Source: Phytoseiulus persimilis (lineage: Eukaryota; Arthropoda; Arachnida; Mesostigmata; Phytoseiidae). Taken from it: DNA of 64,000 bases. Every line of letters begins with the position of its first letter. The stretch's first letter is position 1. The notes below the pieces were generated by a model that saw nothing but the letters and a program-made list of their open reading frames with translations, did not search any database and was not told the origin of the DNA. The stretch lies in the NCBI GenBank assembly GCA_037576195.1, contig CM075104.1:27358211-27422210 (forward strand). Direction: 5' to 3'. Of the stretch, positions 12,601-26,549 are shown in pieces. The position numbers were made by a program, and so were the translations under genes.

Positions 12601-15600
12601 GGTCGTTCGCTTCTCTCGCCCCCAGTCAACTCAGTCGACCCATTTGAAAACTTATAGTCTCCTGGGGTTCTCCCAAAGAATGGTTCGAGGCTGCAGAGAA
12701 GAATGAAGACGTCAGTCGACGTCAGCCTGTGCTGGCCAACTACTCGGCTGAATAAGCTTCAAACAAGGAACCGAACTCGGAGACCTGGAATGATGACAAG
12801 CGTGGTATAAATTCCTCGACTTTGTCTACCATTTGGAAACGACGGTGCCTCAAGTGATCGGATTCGCAGCTCAGCCACTCTCAGTCGACTTTTCGCCCTA
12901 CCTACTCGCGCCTGGGAAGATGTCGTTCGGGAAGACGCCTTCAACGGTCAGGATCCGTTTACTCGACACCGGTTATCCGAAAAGATCATTCTCTATCCTT
13001 GCTCCGTAACAATCTGACCGACCGAGGCTCCGATGCGAGACTGGACCGTAGACTGTCAATGTCGAAAGAATAGAGATCAGCTCATATTCGGGGTAAAAGA
13101 CAACCTCAAGTGAAAACCATCTCAGAGGAAGGGTTTCCCTGCCGCGGCGCGGAGCTTTCCGCAAAGCACAACTCTGAGTGGTTCCATTTTCGTTGCGGCC
13201 AACTTCCGGCAAAACAAGCAAACCCCCGCCTGTGGAACGCAAGCTCAATTTGGAAAAAGGGACCGTAGTTTACTGTTGAGTCGAACTGGATCAGCCAAAC
13301 GACTACTCCTCCGTGTGTTCACTCGAAGTTTCAAAGTCGCCGCCTTCAACGCTGGTTACTCGATCAATCAGACTGACTGGAATCTGAGAGAACGCTCGAG
13401 GAAGCTATGTCTGATGATCTCTCGCTGTAGTTTTCGGCATCGTGACGAGCTGAACCAGGCTCGGAAAGAAGCCACCGAGAATCGAGACAATGGACGATAG
13501 CAATCGTTAGGGTGAAACACGAAGAGTGGGGATATACATGAAGAATCAACAAAAATAAAGCGAATGGGATGGTTTTCAACAGAGCTCGACATCCTCCCTC
13601 AGTTTACCATTCTCTTGCGAATTCTAGATTTTTCTGTCAATCGGCTCAAATGAGAGATACACGGAAGGCTCAATGGTCCCGAGATCGGAACAGACCCAGA
13701 GCTGGAGCGGTTAGCGCACAGGGCGATAACGCTGTGAGCTCCGCGTTAGCGTCTAGCGTGTCAGCGCGGCGTGCCTGTTTGAGATCGAAACATGAACATG
13801 TGAGAATCGGTGGAGGATACGGCGAGACGCACGAGTGAAGGTGAAAGGAAGTGGAACACCAAGTGAACACCCGATAGAAGCATTCATGGTTGTTAGCCTG
13901 AGACTCCTGGACCTAGTGCTGTAAGAGTCCAGTGGGGGAAGCTCATGTCACGATTCTTCTCTAGGGATATCCTCCCATTCGCCGTCGCGCTTCAACTGAC
14001 TCCTTGGTTCGAGCGGATTCGACTGCTTCAACACCTTCAGAGCTCCAAGGTGTTCACTGCTGGAGCGTATCCGCACCTGCGATCGGAAATCGAAGCTTTG
14101 AGGCGAACAGGGATCGACCAGAGAGATTTCCACGTTCAGGGGCAACCGTTATGCTCGTTGGAGCCTTCAGGGCATTCGGAGATAAGAAGGTCTGTCGGTT
14201 GACAGCAACGGTTTCGTCTGGGAGCTTTTCGGCGAGATCTGCGTGGATTGCTCCGTTCAATGGATTGAATTGATTCCTTATGATCATCAGCATCAACTTT
14301 TCAAAGTCTCGAGATTCAAGAGTTCTGTTAGTGAGGTTACTTTTGGGAAGAGAATTTATCATTTTCGATCTATTCCCTTCAGAAGGTCAAGATCCCTGTC
14401 CAACTCAAGTGAGCGTGATCGTGCAAAATTCTCGACAAACCGTGACTGCGCAAACTCCATCTCGAGTTCTGACGACAATTAGGATGGAACGGATTCCTGG
14501 CGGCGCTGTCTACCTCAACGGCGCCTGCGACTTGAGCCCCGATCACCTCAATCGGAAACTCCTCCCTGCGAGCTGTTCCTCCTCAGTCAGAGTCCGAAAT
14601 GTTTTGGACGCCTCACAGACGTGGTTCATGTGCAGTGAAAAGATCGAGCCCGGCTGCGGGCAAGGTGAAGTTGAACTCCATCTCAACGGGTTGCACTTGC
14701 ACTCGAGGAGACTCTTCCGTGATTGACCACCAGATGAGCGAAGTTCAGGGGTTGTTCTCGCGTAGCGCTGAGAGTTTCCTCTGCCATGTGGGGCTCAACC
14801 CCCGGGCGAGGTTGAGGATTCCTGGATCCGACCCCCGGAGGCCTCTGAGGACACTCACGATCGCCAGCAAGGAGCGGTTTAAGAGCCGCAGTATAATGGA
14901 GGAAAGGAAGATTTGTTAGTTCATGAACGCGACAAGAGGCTGCGACAGACACGTCGCTTTGAACACAAGCTACAGCCGTGGCCCTCCTCAAATCCTACTC
15001 TGAATAATTCCGGGGCGAGCGAATCCAGGTGTAGATGATTATCCACGGTGCGAGCACGCCTTTTCCCGCGAACTCGACGCGCCGACGCATTCAGCATGAC
15101 GGCATATAAAGCTGCAGAGCGTTGTGAGGACGAGGCGGAGAACCCTTGGATCGTGGTTCGTCTTCAATCTGAGTCCACATCATACATGGCCGAAAATCTG
15201 AGCTCAGTCGTATGAGATGACATGCGAGCCTACGGGCACTTCCCGAAAGTTTCGGGTTTCGTACCCAGAAAGGGCAGGGAACGGCGTACCGCGTGGGTCG
15301 GAAACAAAGAATTTCAGAGACTGCCGTTGTGTCAGGGACGGGGTCCGAAAATGCCGTCCCTTGAGACTCCGAAGGAAAACCGCGGATCGATCGACATCCA
15401 CGCGTATATCAATTCTATCGACTCGGAGTCGACTCGAGAGTCGACAAAACTCTTCTCGAATATCCGTCAGGGAAAGTTTCCGACGACGAGGCCGACGGAA
15501 ATGCCAGACTTCATCGAAGCTGAGGTCTTCCTGAGCCAGGTGCACAAGGCTCTCCCAAAGGTGTCACCACGGGCATATTGTGCCTTTTCGACAGGAATCT

Positions 15601-16549
15601 GGCTTCAAATCCCAGCTTAACCAAGTTTCCTGGATTTGGCCGGTCTGGCCGGTTTAAGCTCTGAAAGCATCTTCTTTCTGCGCACGAGTGATGCATTGTC
15701 CGTCTTCCTGATTGACGGGGTGATTCACAGATCGCGATCAGCTGGAGAGTCCAATCTATTACTCACTGCGCATGATAACCAGTAGCATTCCAGTACATTC
15801 GCGAACCTCTCTCGGGATCTTGTATTCGTCCCTCGAGAGTTTGTCAAGATTACTCGACTTGCGTGCGGGCACTCACGTTCACACCGAGTTTCCGGGTCGA
15901 TGTCTCCCCTCCGCCGAGATGGACGAAGTGAGTCGTTGTTAGCCACGAGCGATCGCACAGAGAGAGATCTCCCAGTGCTCGTCGGCTTCGAGCGGAATGC
16001 AAAATTACGCGAGTGCTTGTCTAAGACGTCGCAGCTCTATTTCACTTTGGAGCAATACATCGAGCAGTAGTAGAGATAACTCGAGAGGGAGGAAAGTCGT
16101 GCAACGCCCAAAAATGCTGTAGAATGCTGCTCCTATCACCCACGAGGCTCATCCATCTCGAGGACTAGGTCTTGGCTCGGAGTCCGGGGTTCTGTGTGGT
16201 AACTCTCACCTAACAGCTGCAGTGGTTCGTAAACTTGTGCGTAGCTGGCCTTTCGCCGGACGCCAAGCGGGATTATGTGCTCTATCGGCATCTCCCCTAA
16301 CCCTGTCGTGCTCGAAGAGCTTCATCAGTGGCTGTAGTCACTTGTTGGGTCGCGCCTACAATTACAGTGCCCGTCGTCAACGATGCGGCTGTATGGAGGT
16401 CAACGAAAGCCGCAGCTTCTCCAAGCAAGCAGACGGCCCGGCAGGCAGCTCGCCCAACTCGTTTTATGGAATAGACCGTCTTCACCGTGTCAACGGGTGC
16501 TCTGCTTTCGAAACGAAAAATGCGACGCGGATCCCCATGCTTGAATCAT

Positions 16550-16565
16550 CCCCCCCCCCCCCCCC
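16550..16565. repeat. poly(C) tract, 16 bp
   Basis: Uninterrupted C run in gene-free DNA. Confidence 0.95.
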
Positions 16566-19500
16566 TTCGATCTCTGTGTCTGCCCAATAGCGGGTAGATG
16601 TTTGGTGTGTATGCTTCTCTCCCCGCATTTTCTCCAGCCTTTCAAAGAAAGCATGCCTTTCCGGAACCTGTCGTGAAACTTTCGCCGGCGGGAAGACTCC
16701 GAGCTGTGGGCTCCTCAAGAGGATAGCTCTCAACGCATCAAGCGCTCAGTCGAGGTACACCCTGTACTTCTTCCTTTTCGCTCAGTTTCTCCATACCGAA
16801 ACTGTGCTTCGAATAGCGCGTCAATCCTTCAGGGCCCGAAATCCTCTCGAGAACTCCGATGACGTTGGAGTGTCGTTTCAGTGCTATCGGCCGCAGTCTG
16901 TTCCTTGCTTACCATTTTTGATTTCCCCTCCGAATTACTACCGTCTCTGCCCGCCGATCACTCCGTCTGGGGTTCGCCGCCTCTGGGCAGGTTCGCCAAT
17001 CTCAAAAAGGACGGAATGTACTCTCCCCTTCCGTCGGAATGTATCGGACCCAAAGGACGTGATCGACATCGGAGAATTCTTGAGAAAGGTCCCCTACTTG
17101 TCAGTCGACGAGATCACCGGGTGGTCAGCGTCGTGTATAGTGCACGTAGAGATTTACGCTCTCACATCGATGCCGTCTCCTGCGGGTGCTCGGCACGTGA
17201 GCGCTGGCTTCGTTCCCGGCAGCCCGATCCTCTCGGAATGAATGCCGATCGCGAACGCGCGGTACCTCCTTTCTGGAAGGTGTCCGCTGCGATGAAAACT
17301 TCCGCGGCTGATCCGTAGGAGCCAGCGAGAGCAAACTCCCAATCGCGTAGCCGCCCAAACACAAGAATTCCGAATACGTTCAAGTGTTTTCATTGAAGTA
17401 GATAATCGCAGGCGATCCGGCCTCGAAAATTGTGACTCTCTTTTCAGCGATCGGGGAAGTGAAGACGATCATTCGAGCCCTCAGAGCCTGCGAGCGTGAG
17501 TGTTAACGACCAATGTCACACAGAATGGGGCTGAATTTCCTTTCGCGCCAAACAGGACCGCAGGGTGATTGGTGGTGGTGCTGAATTTTTTCTCGGTCAG
17601 CCGAGCATATCGATGATGTATGGAATTCCATAAGAAGTGGTGTAATATGTCGTCCTCCCCGGAGGAAGGCCAGCGCTCGCCGTAATCGAAAACGCTCGAC
17701 CCGGAGGAGCGAAACGGGGGAGCTTTGCGATGTCTCTGCGTTTCGCAAAAAGATTCATGCTGGCTGCCGTCGCGTCGCTCGTCCTTGATCGTTCCCTCGA
17801 ATGACGATGCATCTGTCTCTGATCACCTCTGTCAATATTGCGGCCTGTCTGCCATCGCAACTTTCACCAACAGGCTCTCCGATCTCTCGTCCTTTCTCTC
17901 TGTCGAACTTACCGAGATCAGCATCAGAGCGTTGGATGGAGTCAGATAATTCGTTTCGGGCCCTCTATTGGAATCGTCCGTTGACCCGCTGTTCCGGCTG
18001 AATTAGGGCACCAATTCCAGGGAACGACACATCAAATGTTCAGCAGCGGGGCAGTCGTCTATCATCCATCATATCTTTCGGCGTTACATAGTGAAGTTCC
18101 CAAAGCTAACAGGGTTAAACTCCTATGGAATGCCTCTCGGTTATTTCAAACATGCCGCTGCTGCCGCGGTCGGTGGTGATAGGGTTGGAACTGAGCCAAA
18201 TGTCTGACAGTGATGACTGCTGAGAACAAATACGCTCTTGGCTGAAGCCACAAAGGAGCTTGAGTCGAAAGTCGAATAGGTATATTCGGGATGGAAGTTT
18301 ACACGACCTCTCCGTGCGCCCAGCTTCCGAGAGCTCTCTGTTGGAGGGTCGCAAATCATTTTGAGTGTCGCATCACATCCCATATGAGAGCCTGGTTGGC
18401 TGAGAGCCTGATCCACTCAAAGGTCAGAAAGGTCACGCGTCGGGTCGAGCTCGGTCGAGGGCGTTATAAACCGAAATATATCACGCGTGCGGGTCTTCGA
18501 GTCCTGATGAAATGCGTCAGAAAGGATCTCGTGCACCTTGTTAGTTGTACGCTTTCACTAACAAGAACTACTCGTGCATAATTCCCAGCCAGCTGCCGTG
18601 GAGTATCTCTGCGCCCAGGAAGTGACCGAGATCCCGAAGTCCTGCGTTCAAGTCATCTGATATATTGTCACCGCTAAGTTTGCGACTGGAGTGCGCAGGA
18701 CGAGGCCTGCTAGAGCCGACAAGTGTACGCGACGGCCTGCGTAAGCAGTTCAGCTCCGCCAACCTTCAGAAAAGTTGTGTCGCATTCTCCGGAGGAATTG
18801 TCCGTTCTTGTAGAATATTGATGGCTTGCGACGGCATACTGCTCGTGGTTCACCAGGCAGCGACAATGTGAGCGTTCAATGAATAAATATGATCTTGATG
18901 GATTGCGGAAGATTTCGCTGAGAACAAACCATTGTCGCCGGGCAACACCAGCTTCTAAGGACGGAAATCTCCTGAGCGAAGCATTCATTCGATTCGAGGC
19001 CAGCGCCCCGTAGAAATTTTCCGAGTTTTTTCATAGGAAACATCCGAATCGCTTCATCCAGATCACGGAACGGACTTCTATGTCGGACAAGAGAGACTCA
19101 TTCTTGTCTGCTACTCTACGAGACTAATTTCGAGGAGAATCAGCGCTGCCTGTTCGCTCAGTTCTCTGATTCGTGGCTCATCGATCCTCCGTAATGCACT
19201 TTTCCGAAATTATCCCCTCACGGCAATCGATCATGCAAATGATGGAATAATTTTGAAATAAAACGCATGAACTTTTGGGCCCTGGTCGTGAGCTTCATAC
19301 TTCTCCTGAGGAAACTCTCCGACGATGGAAAGAGTCCGGCGTGGAGCTTCTTGAAACCGCGTAGAACGGGCAGTTCGTAGACTAACAAATCAAGGTTGTG
19401 CAGTCCACCTATACCGCGACCGGGGAGTCCACCCAGCTAGCAGAACTTACGAATGAGGCCAAGGCTCTTGACTCGTATGTCAGACGGGATATGAGAGCGC

Positions 19501-22500
19501 AAACACTCTAGATCTTTACCTGAAGCAGTCCAATCCGTGGGTTTGGCGAGCTGTTTGCGTATCAAAGGTGTCCCTCCACAGCACCGAGGAGAGAGGGAGG
19601 GTTCTATAGATATAAGTTGGAAACCGCAGGTTCCGATCTGCAAGCGGAGCGCTCCCTCATACCCGATCGAGGGAATGGTCACCGGGGCTCACAGAAGCCT
19701 GGGATCTAGGCTGATGTATTCATAGAGGTATATTCGATTCGGATGAATACATATGTCTCGCTCGACGACGCTGCCGATGGCGCAATGCAGACGGTTCTCA
19801 GGCACTGACAATCAATCTTGATTTTAATCTTCTCGCTCGACGAAACACGTTCACTGCCAGGTTCACTGGTGGGCTCGCAGATGTACGCTGATCGCGTTAA
19901 TAGCTTGCGATATCAGCTGTCGACGCATTCTTGCGGCAAGCGTGAGCCGCCATCCCTCCTCCGATACGGCGCGGTCAGTTGAGCGCAGAGTGCTTGAAGA
20001 AGTTGGCTCGCTTCCATGATGTCGCCGAATCTTACTCGAGCAAGGCGATCGCAGCTTCCACAAACAAAATCTGAGTGTCTCATCAATGTCAGGCCACATT
20101 TTCTCTGCTTTTTCCGCTAATATAACGAGAGCATGAACGCCTCTTCGAGAGGGGAGGTCGTCCCTCGGGAGGATGCGACCATGGTCAGAAACCCAACTGA
20201 TTTCAACCAAGTAATACGTTGTCGCTGGCTGAGCGACTCATGCGTTTTTGCAACTGCGAACAACGGTGGACGTCGCTCAAGATTCGAGTTGAAGCCACAT
20301 TCTCTCCGTCCGGTTTCTTCATAACGAAAGATTTCGCATGAAATGCTGATGTTCGCATGAGTGAAAACATTGTGGAACCGGAGTGCGTTTGGGCTATCGT
20401 GAGACAATGATTTGTCACTTTGACGAGAGGTGGTTCCGAGGATTGATCGGAGGCAGCTTGGAAAGGAAATCATGGTATGGGTTGTTGGTAAGCCCCGGTG
20501 ATTTCGTTGTAGCGTCCGGTCGGGGAAGAACAGTTCTCCTCGGATTACATGGAGAATTTCGTTTCGGAGACAGAAACCGCGGAGCTGCAACCATTCGAGG
20601 CTGTAATCATAATCTACCGACGCTATGTTCGCACAAATGGCCGTGTGAGTTCGGGGTACTTTGTTTCTCTGAGCTGAAGGCTGCTCCGGCTTTCCTCAAA
20701 TAAGGCGTTCTCGAAGCTCTGAAACGCTCCCAATTAGCTTGCTCACAACAAGTCTTCCTTGAACATTGATAGGCTGAGGGTCGTTTAGGAAGAGGAGTAT
20801 TAGCAAGTAGAGGCATGATACGAGAAGCATCAAGAGAAGTTCAACTCTCTAATTAGGAAATTAGCAAACTTTTCGTGATATCGCTCTTGAGAGCTCCAGG
20901 AGAAAAAGTTCATTTTTTCTCAAGGCTGCCGCTTGACAACGTCGTGTGAGTAAGGATCATAACTTGTGTAGAATTTCGGCTCCGAGGTTACAGGGAGGCA
21001 AATCGACGGAACAGAGCAGATCACCTCTTCTGATTCAGAAAGCCGGGTGATCGTGCATACTCTTCGGTCAATATTCTCCATATCTGCGAGCAAACGCATC
21101 AATCTGGGGGATGTTGCGGGGAACTGCCGCGGGAATATCCCGCGTGAGCCCACGTCCCCGTTGGCTAGTCTCCCGTATCCCGATTGCCCGAAAGCCTCTC
21201 TCTCGGTTCCAGGAGAGTCAGGGTTCGCCTAAAAGGTCTGGCCATTCACCAGGACGAGGAAAATCGATCGAACGCCGATTTAACACACAACCGGGGGAGT
21301 CATGAGGGGAAAACTCGAGACCGTCTCAGGGATCTGTGACGGCGATGCCAAATATACAGAGCTCACGGAATTCCGATGTTCATCAATGAGACATTCGGTT
21401 CGCATATCCGAAGCACACGTCATACATAGTGGAGCCGTTTTCAGATTATCTAACAGCGTTCAGCTTTTCGGAATCGGTGACTGATGATTCCCTGGTAGAT
21501 GGGTCCCGGCAAAACCCGGTTTCCTCAGACGCGGACCCTGAACGGAGATCCAGTCGCATTCTAGCGGGGATTCGGAAAGAGGGGAAGACTAACCTTCCTC
21601 GTCGGTTGTTCGGAACACCGCTAAGCGGCCTGGCAAACAATCAAACGGTTGCGCGGCGCGGAGAAAATGTCAACGCGCAAACTCAATTATGCGGCAACGA
21701 CCGCTGCCGTCAACTCGCACGCCGGCTAGCGCTGCCTTTGCCCTCACTGCTCCAGTGTTCAGAGAATTGCGAATTGCGTTCTTATTGCATACTTTATCGT
21801 TTGGATGATGCTCACTGGCACAACTTTCGGAGAGGCGAAAGCAAATTCAGGTCCCTCCAGCCAACAGAGCTGTTATGACCGTGAAGTCGCTTGGATTCAA
21901 GAAGGATGTTGTAGGCTTTACTTTATCTGATTGAGACCCTCCGCCGAGCCAGCCAGCCAGCAATCACTTACACATTCTTCGTATGTCGCGCAAATCGTTC
22001 ACCGTGTTCGTTCTCCATGACTCAGCGCTTCGGGGACGACATCGCAACAATCAGCATCAAGTGAATCCGTCGTCCCACATCCGGGAGCGACGTCGAAGAA
22101 GACTTGCGTTCTCGTGATGAGAACGTGGTTAGCGTCTTGTTGCGCTGGCCTGAACACGTTGACCATTCCTCGCCAAATTTCTGGTCGGGGCAAGTTCGGA
22201 CAATGACGAACTTCGCTCGGGGATCTCGGAAACTTCGCAAACATTCTCCCTCGCAGGGTGACGAACTCGGTCGAGCAACGTGCGCAGTGCTTGTCACGAC
22301 GGAGGAATTCGGAGGAGTTTGTTCGGCATATCTCTGAAGGGGTGACTGCGCATTCCCACTGGAATCGGAAAGATCTCCTTGTCAGAGATCGGTCCAGAGC
22401 GACAGCGCCCTTCGTGTGCGCTCACTTTCAATTGATTATTTCGATCGTGCTGAAAGAAACGAGGTTGGAGTTCGGCCTACCAGCTGCTGTTCTCGGCGAG

Positions 22501-25500
22501 AACTCAACGTAAACGGAGCGTCCTTCAGCGATCCTGCTGACTCAACCACCTCGTTCACTTCAAAGAGGGAGGAAAGCGTCTCTAGCATCGCGGGCCCGTA
22601 GGGCAGAGGGGAATCGTAGCGCAAGGCCGTGTAGCGGTTCCGCTTCCTGAGGGAGGGAACTACTAGTTCCGTCATTGTTTGAGGGAGAAATCCTGCAAAA
22701 CCTCGCGCTTCTCGACAGTCTCATAAATAAGCTACGAGAAATCTCCAGAACAATGGCAAGATGTTCTTCAACCCGGCTCTCTCGGACGTTCGCCTTCGGT
22801 GTTCTGATTGTACAGTTTCCATTGTGTTGTTTCCTCGTGCGAGAGCACAACGGGAGTTTGAAGAATGTCTTCGCATCTCAGATCACGTGAGCAGGAGCGC
22901 TGACCCGCTCGAACCACTGCGACTCTTTTCGAGCCTGGCAGGAGCGAGTGAAAATCATTCGAATCTGACGATCATGTCGAAGTTGAGAAGCGAACGATTT
23001 CGGGCAAGGAGCTTTAGGAGCTGATCCCAGAGATGAACGATGGATAACTCCTGGAAAAGGACTCGGGTTCCGGAGATAACTCCCCTCATAGTGCATAATT
23101 TACATCTTCCAAGAATATTGTGGCGGGCGCTTCAGTCTCGAGATATATGTACTCATCGAACTCGGGCCGCTTATCGTTTCGTGAATTAGAAAGGAAGGCT
23201 TTGATTCTGTGCGAAACTCCAGGCGCTCCATTCACCGATACATCGAGGGGTTCATCGATTGTAATAACGACAGAAATCGATGGATTTTTAGCGGAAGCGA
23301 CCTTGTCACGCGAATACGACGACCGTTGTTTCCCGCTTGTTCGAGTCGACGCGTCATGCGATCGAATAACTCCAAGCAACAATCGGAAATAGACGAAGAA
23401 ATTGTGCAATTCTCGCTTCCTCATACTCGAACTTCTGCCTCTGAGGGAATCGTTCACCGGAGATCGACTCAATGAGACCCAACTCGCTCGCTCGAAATTC
23501 AGTTCGCAATCAGAGCCCCGAGAAACACCAACATTTTGCTGCCTTAGTTGCTGGACAGACTCCCGCGATCTCAAGCCAGAAGCCCATCGGAACGAAGTCT
23601 CGATTAAGCTGTTTCCTTCGCTGCAGTCGACGAATCTAACTCGAATATCAGCCACGCTCTCGTTGTCAGCATCGGGCTCGTTTCTGAATTCATTGTATTC
23701 TTCGGGGGATGTCCCGTCGGTCGGGCTGGTCCGCTCTCCGAAAACGGGTAATGGCAAGTCGTCTGCAAAACGCGAATGGAACGTTGGCCGGAAAGGCTCA
23801 AGTGTTGTTCTTGGCAGACGAGGCTCGGGATTTTCGACGATGTTGACCATATAAAAACAGAGTCGCTTCTTCGTGGCCTATCGCGACAGGAATGCCAGAT
23901 GTCGAACCCGAACGAAGGAAGTGATCGAGTGAACGCATGGAGCTCATTCCCGACAGCTCGGAAAATAGCTTCAAGAAGAACAAGCGCCGACGCTGAACGT
24001 GAGCGGGGATGACAACGCCATCAAAAGCTGAAACGCGAAAATTCGCGGGGCCTTCGCTAAATTCAATTTATTCTCGGCAAGCTCATGCGAAGCTTTCGCT
24101 CTGTATAAACTGCTTTCGGCTGAAGTCGTTGTCGAATGACTTCAAGCAAGACTGCTGTTCCGTGTTAGCCTGTGTTGAAAAAGCGAACCGTGGTGGAACG
24201 CATGTAAGACTTTCGAGCGATGGATGGAGGTGAGGCTCGGAGAGCGCTATGGCCTCCGGTCGCGCCGCATGGTCGGGGGAATGATGAGGTTATTTTGTGG
24301 TGTTTCTGCTTCGGCCAATGGGATCTGAATTTCCTTCCCAAGTGAGGGTCGTGCTCTGGCGCGCACCAGCGGAGGAGCAACGAACGTAGGGATCGTCCTG
24401 TTCATAAATCTGATGCTCAAAATTCAACTCAACGCAATTTGACGTAGAGGTTTGCATCTTTCTGCTGTCGACCCTGCAACTTTGCGGCCTCCTCCGTCAA
24501 TCGCCCCGGCAACTGAGATGGATTCCCATTGCCGAACAGGGGACCACCGCGTACATGAAAGCAACATCTTCACCTGAGTCCGTCGATTAGCTGTCCTGGA
24601 GCTTCCCTTGGAAGCCAACTCGCCGCAAGAATTTAACAAAGGAATCGGCTGTCGTCGTCGAACAAAATTTTTGAGAATCCTTACGATAATCCATCTTCAC
24701 TGTATTCCCGTTCGACTTCATAGGAACATCAGGATCCGATGATGAATTTCCTGGCACGTTCGTTGCACATGTGGCTCGTCAGTGGCTCGACCCACTCATT
24801 GATGAGGAGAATCTTCACCTCTCAGTTTCTGGATGCATGCGCTTGTTCTTGGCGAAACTAAAAATAGTCTTCAGTCCCCGGTGTATCTCAGACCTGTCAG
24901 AGACTGGTAGACTAGTTGAAGAGGAAACGTGCGGCGAGGTGTGGGTTTCCACCGAACCGCATTCAATCATATGGGCTGAACGTTCTCCGAAAAACTGTCA
25001 TCGGGTATCGAAATCGTGTTCGACATGGTAACATCAGAAGAATTTCTGCGCAGAGTTATTTGGCAGCCTTCCGCCATCCGAGAATCGAGCCGGGGAGTAG
25101 CGGAATTTCCTATAGGGTGCCCTCTCGGTTGCGACGCCTGCTTATGTAGAAGTAAACACAATTTGTTTGAGACGAAACGGGTTGAACGTCCATGAGAGGA
25201 GCTCGTCAAGAGATGCTCGTGGCGCGGAAGATTTTACGACATTGTAGTAACCCTGGAAAACGGAGCACCGGACACCCGTTCATAAAGTTGGACAACGTCT
25301 TGGGAAACCTTCATAAGAGGAGCGTGCAGCTATGAGAGTGAGGCTTTTGATTCATGTTTCGTTGGCTCGCGGCCTCGAATGCTTGATGCAAACTCAACGC
25401 TGTCGCGAGAGCTGCAAGTCGGAGGAGTTCCTCTCCCTCTTTCTCTTTCCATCTCCTGCAGTCGAGCCTCCGCCGGACATGCATCTTTTCTCAAACCGGG

Positions 25501-26092
25501 ATAATAGCTCTCCACCCTCATCGTCCACCGCAGCCGACATGGGCAGTTCGTAATTAACATAGTGAGGCAAGTTCTCAGGTTTCCCCAATCCTCGAGATGG
25601 AACTTCGAAGCGTGCCCACTTAGTGATTCTCGGTCTGCGACAACAGGGAAGCAGCAACGACCTAATAGGCAAAATTTTCACAAGCCCTCGTTCGAGTCTT
25701 CACGTGCGGCTACGGAAAGAGCAAGAATAAATCCCTGGGAGAACTGCGCTACCGACCTCACGCAAGAAATGAATGTGTGCTTGAGCTTCTCAATCAGCTG
25801 AATATGAATCCTGAATACGGGGCTTGAACTCTGATTGAGTCATCAATCTCCGAACAAGCCAAGTAGCGGATTGGTCTCGAAGAAATCATCGTTCGAAATG
25901 GCCAGATGAGCGCCACAAATCGTTTCCCGACGACTTCCTCGTGGATTGTTCCTTCTTCTCACAACCCTCTCCACTGTCCCTCTCCGTAAAAAAGTTGGAG
26001 CCTGAAAGCAGAGCGCCTGTTCGAAGCCTCGGAGTTGTTGTCTTGCCTTGAACGTGTGTGCTCGTCAGACTCATAGGCAACAGTCCAATGTG

Positions 26093-26117
26093 CTCTTAAG
26101 AGTTTGACTCTTAAGAG
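26093..26117. promoter_or_regulatory. duplicated 10-bp perfect palindrome, possible protein-binding pair
   Basis: CTCTTAAGAG occurs twice, separated by TTTGA, so centres are 15 bp apart. A perfect palindrome repeated exactly at close spacing is unusual in unique DNA and resembles a homodimer binding pair, 250 bp before the low-complexity tract at 26.4 kb. Regulatory function is only inferred. Confidence 0.25.
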
Positions 26118-26374
26118 GTCGACTGACAACGCAGCGCAGAAGCGCCAGCAGAGCGATTATGGATGTAGCGATCGTGGCATTGCATTTTGGACGCAGTTGA
26201 AAACTTTTTTCAACGGGCGAAAGAGCGCCCCAGAGTTCTTTGCTGAAAACATGGAACAGATCTAAGTGGCGCCGTCTGGTGGACGACGGACTACCAAGAT
26301 ACGGATGCGGATTTGAATGGTTGCCAGGCAACGCTCCTGAGTGTGGGTGAGTGTGCGAAAGATCCTAGCGAGAC

Positions 26375-26470
26375 CAGCAGCAGCAGCAGCCGCCGCCGCT
26401 GCCAGGAGCAGGAGTAGGAGCAGCAGCAGGCGCCTTAGCTGGAGCAGGAGTGACGGCAGCAGCACCAGTT
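26375..26470 (+). repeat. CAG/CCG/GGAGCA low-complexity tract
   Basis: Begins with about five CAG units and three CCG units, then imperfect GGAGCAGGAG and CAGCAG blocks. It is open in one forward frame as poly-Ala then Ser/Arg-rich sequence, which is a composition artefact unless transcript data say otherwise. Confidence 0.85.
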
Positions 26471-26508
26471 CTCCTCTCCCAATCCTACAGAACCAACAAC
26501 AGCAGCAT

Positions 26509-26549
26509 CAGCCAGCCAGCCAGCCAGCCAGCCTGCCTGCCTGCCTGCA
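26509..26549 (+). repeat. CCAG and TGCC tetranucleotide repeats
   Basis: A tandem array of CCAG units runs directly into CTGC/TGCC units; the two are near-complementary and could pair into a hairpin. Confidence 0.85.

Larger units (their letters stand above)
7723..26340. other. 18.6 kb without a supported gene
   Basis: Contains poly(G) at 9661, poly(C) at 16550 and the palindrome pair at 26093. The two longest uninterrupted frames (11397-12374 plus, 23086-23850 minus) have no recognised motifs and have long frames on the other strand too. I found no recognisable reverse transcriptase or DDE motif. Confidence 0.55.

Noticed and set aside
15588..15640. T-arm-like CTGGCTTCAAATCCCAG, possible tRNA
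   Set aside because: The stem has a mismatch and no acceptor, D or anticodon arms could be fitted. No tRNA, rRNA, CRISPR array or bacterial-type operon was found.
18537..18565. Perfect 9-bp inverted repeat with 11-base loop
   Set aside because: Several of this size are expected by chance in 64 kb; no context.
23086..23850. 254-residue minus-strand frame
   Set aside because: No known domain; the plus strand is also open for 150 residues over the same stretch, so openness is not evidence of coding.
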